NCBI RefSeq assembly: GCF_003058325.1
Contig: NZ_CP028843.1
Coordinates: forward strand, 4,438,001 to 4,502,000
Source: Methylobacterium currus
GTDB taxonomy: Bacteria; Pseudomonadota; Alphaproteobacteria; Rhizobiales; Beijerinckiaceae
Length of the DNA stretch: 64,000 bases
Reading direction: 5' to 3'
Shown: in pieces, positions 60,141 through 64,000 of the stretch
How positions within the stretch are numbered: the first letter of the stretch is position 1
Layout: the number at the start of each line of letters is the position of its first letter
Notes under the pieces: generated by a model
Seen by the model: the letters and a program-made list of their open reading frames with translations, nothing else
Told to the model about the DNA's origin: nothing
Database searches by the model: none
Position numbers and translations under genes: made by a program

Positions 60141-63100
60141 CTACTCCGCCGGCAGGTGCTCCGGCACGCCCTCCGGCGCCTTCGGTGGCGCCGGCTCCGT
60201 CTTCTTGCCGCCGAGGATCCGCCAGGCCCGCTCGCGCAGGCTCTGGAACACGACGTAGAGCGGCGGGATCACGAAGATGCCGAGGAAGGAGGCGGCGATC
60301 ATGCCGCCGAAGACCGGCGTGCCGACATTCTTCCGGGCGAGCTGCGAGGCGCCGGTCGCCACGACGAGCGGCAGCAGGCCGAGGATGAAGGCGAAGGAGG
60401 TCATCATCACCGGCCGGAACCGCAGCCGCGCGCCTTCCGTGGCGGCCTCGTGCAGCGCGACGCCCTTCTCCCGCTGCTCCTTGGCGAACTCGACGATGAG
60501 GATGCCGTTCTTGGCAGCCAGCCCGATCAGCACCACCATGCCGATCTGCGCGTAGAGATCGAGGGTGAGCCCGCCCCAGACCATCGCCGCGAAGGCACCG
60601 ACGATGCCGACCGTGACCGAGAGCAGCACCGGCACGGGGATCGTCCAGCTCTCGTAGAGCCCGACCAGGAACAGGAAGGCGAACAGCACCGCGAAGGCAA
60701 GGATGATCGCGGTCTTGCCCTCCGCCCGCTTCTCCTGGAAGGCCGTGTCGGTCCATTCGCCGCTGAAGCCCGCCGGCAGGGTCCGGACAGCGACCGCCTC
60801 CATGGCGGCGAGCGCCTGGCCCGAGGAGACGCCCGGGGCCGGCCCGCCCTGCACCGACACGGCGCGCAGGTTGTTGTAGCGGATGAGCGCGGGCGGTCCG
60901 ACGACGATGCGCACCTCGGCGAGGCTGCGCAGCGGCACCATCTGGCCGTCCCGGTTGCGCACGTTGATGCGGTAGATGTCGTCGATCTTCTGGCGGTCGC
61001 TCGCCTCCGCCTGGACCTGGACCTGCCAGGTCCGGCCGAACAGGTTGATGTCGTTGACGTAGTAGCCGCCGAGCGAGGCTTGCAGCGCCTGGAACACGCT
61101 GTCGAGGGAGACGCCGAGGATCTGGACCTTGTTGCGGTCGATGTCGAGGAAGACCGAGGGGTTCGTCGCCGAGAAGGTGCTGAACACGCGGCTGAGCTTC
61201 GGCTCCTGGTTGGCCGCGACGATCAGGCCGCGCAGGACCTGGGCGAGCTCGCGCGGATCGCCGCCGCGCAGGTCCTCCAGCACGTAGGCGAAGCCGCCGC
61301 CGGTGCCGAGCCCGATGATCGGCGGGGGCGCGAGCGGGACGACGAGGCCGCCCGGGATCTCGCGGAAGCGCTGGCCGAGCCGGGCGATCAGCGCGGCGGC
61401 GCCGTCGCCGGCGCCTTTGCGCTCCTCGAAGGCCTTCAGCGTGACGACCAGGAAGGCGGCGTTGCTCTGCGAATAGTTGTCGATGAAGTTGAGGCCGACC
61501 ACCGTCGTGACGTCGGCCACCGCGTGCTCCTCGCGCAGGATCGCCTCGGCCTTCGCGGCCACGTCCGCGGTGCGCGCCACCGCGGCCCCCTCGGGCAGCT
61601 GCACCACCACGAAGAAGGCGCCCTGGTCGTCCTCCGGCAGGAACCCGGTCGGCGTGATCCGCGCGAGCTGAACCGTGCCCCAGGCCGCCGCGAGGGTCAC
61701 CACGAGGCCGAGGACCGACAGGCGCACGATGCGGGCGACCGCCGCGCCGTAGCCGTCGCGCACGGCGTCGATGGCCCGCATCACGAGGCCCATGAGGCCG
61801 CGCCGCGGTCCGTGGTGGGGCCGCAGCAGCACGCCGCAGAGCGCCGGCGAGAGCGTGAGCGCGTTGATCGCCGAGAGCAGCATCGAGACCGCCACGGCGA
61901 CCGCGAACTGGCGAAACAGCTCGCCCGAGATGCCCGGCACGAAGGCGACCGGCACGAAGACCGAGAGCAGCACCAGGGTGATGGCGACGATCGGCGCGGT
62001 GATCTCCGCCATGGCGCGCTTCGTCGCCTCGCGCGGGGACAGGTCCGGGTGCTCCTCCATCACCCGCTCGACGTTCTCGACCACCACGATGGCGTCGTCG
62101 ACCACGATGCCGATGGCGAGCACCAGGGCGAGCAGCGAGACCGAGTTCGCCGAGTAGCCGATCGCCTTCAGGGCGATGAAGGTGCCGATCAGGCTCACCG
62201 GCACGGCGATCGTCGGGATCAGGGTCGCCCGCAGGCTGCCGAGGAACAGGAACACCACGATCACGACGAGCACGAAGGCCTCGACCAGGGTCTTCTGAAC
62301 CTCGTGCACCGTCTCGGTGATGAAGGCGGTGGGGTCGTAGGTGACCTTCCATTCGAGGCCTTCGGGAAAGGCCTTCGCCAGGCTCGCGACCCGCGCGGTG
62401 ACCTCCTTGAGGGTCGTGATCGCGTTGGCGCCGGGCGACTGGTAGATCGCGATGACGGTCGCCGGGCTGCCGTTGAGCCTCGTCTCGCGGTCGAGGCTCG
62501 CCGCGCCGAGCTCGACCCGGGCGACGTCGCCGAGCCGCAGCAGCGACCCGTCCGGATTGGTGCGCAGGACGATGTTGCGGAACTGCTCGGGCGAGGTGAG
62601 CCTCCCTTGCGTCTGGATGCTGAGCTGGAGTTGCTGCTCGTCCGAGATCGGCCGGGCGCCGATGCGGCCGACCGGCGCCTGGACGTTCTGGGCCTTGATC
62701 GCCCCGATGACGTCGCCGGTGGTCAGGTTGAGGCCGGTGAGCTGGTCGCTGCGCACCCAGGCCCGCATCGCGTAGTCCTGCGGGCCCCACAGGGTCGCGT
62801 CGCCCACGCCCGGCGTGCTCCGGATCCGGTCGAGCAGGTTGATGGTGACGTAGTTCGAGATGAACAACGGGTCCTGGATCGCCTTGGGCGAGTAGACTGC
62901 CAGCACGCCGAGCAGCGCCGAGGACTTCTTCTTGACCGTGACGCCCTGCTTGCGCACGTCCTCGGGCAGCTTCGCCAGCGCGATCTGGACCCGGTTGTTG
63001 ACGTTGACGGCGTTGATGTCGGGATCGGTGCCGAGTTCGAACGAGGCGGTGAGCGTGTAGCTGCCGTCGTTGCCGCTCACGCTCTTCATGTAGATCATCT

Positions 63101-63323
63101 TGTCGACGCCGACGACCTGCGACTCGACCGGCTGCGCCACCGTCGATTCGACGACGTCGGCGGCGGCGCCCGGATAGGTCGTCGTCACCGAGACCTGGGG
63201 CGGCACGATGTCGGGATACTGGGCCACAGGGATCGCCAGCAGCGCCAGCCCGCCGGCAATCGCCGTGACGATGGCGATCACCACCGCCAGGCGCGGCCGG
63301 TCGACGAAGATCGCGGAGAGCAT
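60141..63323 (-). CDS. RND multidrug efflux permease (HAE1/AcrB-MexF type)
   Basis: A 1060-residue inner-membrane trimeric pump subunit. It has 12 membrane segments in two halves, with [20 protein letters not shown] at the N-terminus, the proton-relay Asp pair in [20 protein letters not shown], and large periplasmic loops. It pairs with the adaptor encoded just upstream and an outer-membrane channel not in the window. Substrates are probably hydrophobic drugs or solvents. AAGGA supports ATG 63323. A 14-bp tandem repeat (63330-63365) separates it from the adaptor gene. Confidence 0.95.
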   Translation of the reverse strand: MLSAIFVDRPRLAVVIAIVTAIAGGLALLAIPVAQYPDIVPPQVSVTTTYPGAAADVVESTVAQPVESQVVGVDKMIYMKSVSGNDGSYTLTASFELGTDPDINAVNVNNRVQIALAKLPEDVRKQGVTVKKKSSALLGVLAVYSPKAIQDPLFISNYVTINLLDRIRSTPGVGDATLWGPQDYAMRAWVRSDQLTGLNLTTGDVIGAIKAQNVQAPVGRIGARPISDEQQLQLSIQTQGRLTSPEQFRNIVLRTNPDGSLLRLGDVARVELGAASLDRETRLNGSPATVIAIYQSPGANAITTLKEVTARVASLAKAFPEGLEWKVTYDPTAFITETVHEVQKTLVEAFVLVVIVVFLFLGSLRATLIPTIAVPVSLIGTFIALKAIGYSANSVSLLALVLAIGIVVDDAIVVVENVERVMEEHPDLSPREATKRAMAEITAPIVAITLVLLSVFVPVAFVPGISGELFRQFAVAVAVSMLLSAINALTLSPALCGVLLRPHHGPRRGLMGLVMRAIDAVRDGYGAAVARIVRLSVLGLVVTLAAAWGTVQLARITPTGFLPEDDQGAFFVVVQLPEGAAVARTADVAAKAEAILREEHAVADVTTVVGLNFIDNYSQSNAAFLVVTLKAFEERKGAGDGAAALIARLGQRFREIPGGLVVPLAPPPIIGLGTGGGFAYVLEDLRGGDPRELAQVLRGLIVAANQEPKLSRVFSTFSATNPSVFLDIDRNKVQILGVSLDSVFQALQASLGGYYVNDINLFGRTWQVQVQAEASDRQKIDDIYRINVRNRDGQMVPLRSLAEVRIVVGPPALIRYNNLRAVSVQGGPAPGVSSGQALAAMEAVAVRTLPAGFSGEWTDTAFQEKRAEGKTAIILAFAVLFAFLFLVGLYESWTIPVPVLLSVTVGIVGAFAAMVWGGLTLDLYAQIGMVVLIGLAAKNGILIVEFAKEQREKGVALHEAATEGARLRFRPVMMTSFAFILGLLPLVVATGASQLARKNVGTPVFGGMIAASFLGIFVIPPLYVVFQSLRERAWRILGGKKTEPAPPKAPEGVPEHLPAE

Positions 63324-63329
63324 CGGATC

Positions 63330-63390
63330 AGGTCCTTCCCGTCACGTCCTTCCGGTCACGTCCTTCCAGTCACTTGGCCCGTCACTTGGC
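63330..63390. repeat. Short tandem repeats at the adaptor-RND junction
   Basis: GTCCTTCC-x-GTCAC units (14 bp) repeat three times, followed by two GTCACTTGGCC units. They extend into the 3' end of the adaptor gene, encoding GQVTGQVTGRT, so the C-terminus can vary by slippage. Confidence 0.8.
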
Positions 63391-64000
63391 CGGCCGGCAC
63401 CGACAGCACCGGGATGCCGGGACGCACGCGCTGCAGCCCATCGACGATGACGCGCTCGCCGCCCGAGAGCCCCGCCTCGATCACCGCGTCGCCGCCGCTG
63501 CCGCCCGACGCGACGCTCACGCGCCGGACCACCGCGCGGCCGTCCTCGACCACGAAGACGTAGACGCCGCCCTGGTCGGCGATGAGCGCGCCCTGCGGCA
63601 CCACCACCTTCTCCTCCGGCGCTCCGGTCTGGAGCGCGACCTGGACGAGCTGCCCGTCCCGCAGGGCGCTGGCGGGGTTCGGCAGGCTCGCGCGCACCGG
63701 CACCGTGTCCGTGGTGCGATCGACGCTGATGTCGACGAAGTTGATGCGCCCGACCTGGTCGTAGGTCGAGCCGTCCTGGAAGCGGATCCGGACGGCGATC
63801 CGGCTCCGGTCGGGCTGGGGGCCGCCCTGCCGCATCCGCAGGAACTCGCGCTGGCTCACCGGGAAGGTCACGTACATCGGGTCCTGGCTGACGATGGTCG
63901 TCAGCACGCCGCTGTCGGGGCCGACCACGTTGCCCTTCGTCACGCTGGTCCGGCCGATCCGGCCGGAGATGGGGGCGGCGATCTTCGTGTAGCCGAGGTT
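63356..64000 (-). CDS. RND efflux periplasmic adaptor (membrane fusion protein), C-terminal part
   Basis: The last 214 residues of an HlyD/AcrA-type adaptor; the frame is still open at base 64000, so the N-terminus lies outside. The visible part includes the barrel-hairpin junction LGYTKIAAPISGRIGRTSVTKG, the beta-barrel (QRxFLRMRQGG, VPVRASLPNPASALRDGQLVQVAL) and the membrane-proximal domain. It connects the RND pump to the outer-membrane channel. The C-terminus is formed by a tandem repeat (VTGQVTGRT). Confidence 0.93.
   Translation of the reverse strand, partial: NLGYTKIAAPISGRIGRTSVTKGNVVGPDSGVLTTIVSQDPMYVTFPVSQREFLRMRQGGPQPDRSRIAVRIRFQDGSTYDQVGRINFVDISVDRTTDTVPVRASLPNPASALRDGQLVQVALQTGAPEEKVVVPQGALIADQGGVYVFVVEDGRAVVRRVSVASGGSGGDAVIEAGLSGGERVIVDGLQRVRPGIPVLSVPAGQVTGQVTGRT

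Noticed and set aside
60045..63563. Plus-strand open frame of 1172 codons antisense to the RND permease
   Set aside because: Same codon-bias artefact; the minus strand carries an unmistakable RND pump.

Overview
The window is 64 kb of roughly 70% G+C chromosomal DNA from an alphaproteobacterium, most like Methylobacterium or a close relative (inference). The basis is the aroA-cmk junction, the DUF1236-, GYR-rich- and DUF4344-type secreted proteins, the DUF3141 protein next to pta-ackA, codon use dominated by G/C third positions, and FixK/FNR-type palindromes. No rRNA and no CRISPR array were seen.

Layout. (1) 1-24.5 kb is mostly conserved core: aroA (cut by the left edge), cmk, an ABC-F ATPase, a PAS-GGDEF-EAL protein, hrpB, a YbaK-type deacylase, a CorA transporter, a SRAP protein, two identical tRNA-Val(CAC) genes, an SbmA/YddA-type ABC exporter, a 2OG-Fe(II) oxygenase, a ParA ATPase with a small partner, a UbiH-type hydroxylase, a quinone oxidoreductase, nicotinamidase, rimO with two tiny membrane proteins behind it, and pabB. 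(2) 24.5-34.8 kb is a mobile or island segment: a tyrosine integrase placed directly after pabB, two short serine recombinases each with a repeat array, an HNH protein, a 1282-residue tail-collar/Ig/FG-GAP surface protein, an IS630-family element that cut the second recombinase at a TA, and a frameshifted ferredoxin-reductase remnant. (3) 34.8-59.1 kb looks like a stress or low-oxygen accessory cluster: an ACP/FAAL/PlsC fusion with an acyl-CoA ligase, an SPW-repeat membrane protein with cytochrome c, a phosphoribosyltransferase/erythromycin-esterase fusion with a hydrolase, a CBS-BON protein, an AraC regulator, several small secreted proteins, an AI-2E-family exporter, and a six-gene pta-ackA-unknown-DUF3141-fabI-atpC operon. 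(4) 59.1-64 kb, on the minus strand, holds an RND efflux pair followed by ppk2; the adaptor gene runs off the right edge.

How the parts may work together. Palindromes of the form TTGA/C-N6-TCAA, the FixK/FNR class, lie in the intergenic regions of part 3 (34813, 44093, 46889, 52464, and a one-mismatch site at 40417). This suggests one Crp/Fnr-type regulator joins acyl activation, acetyl-phosphate/acetate metabolism, a PHA-synthase-like protein, a second FabI, an orphan ATP synthase epsilon subunit and other stress proteins. That regulon is my inference. Its most unusual members are the ACP-FAAL-PlsC fusion and the complete pta-ackA-X-DUF3141-fabI-atpC set.
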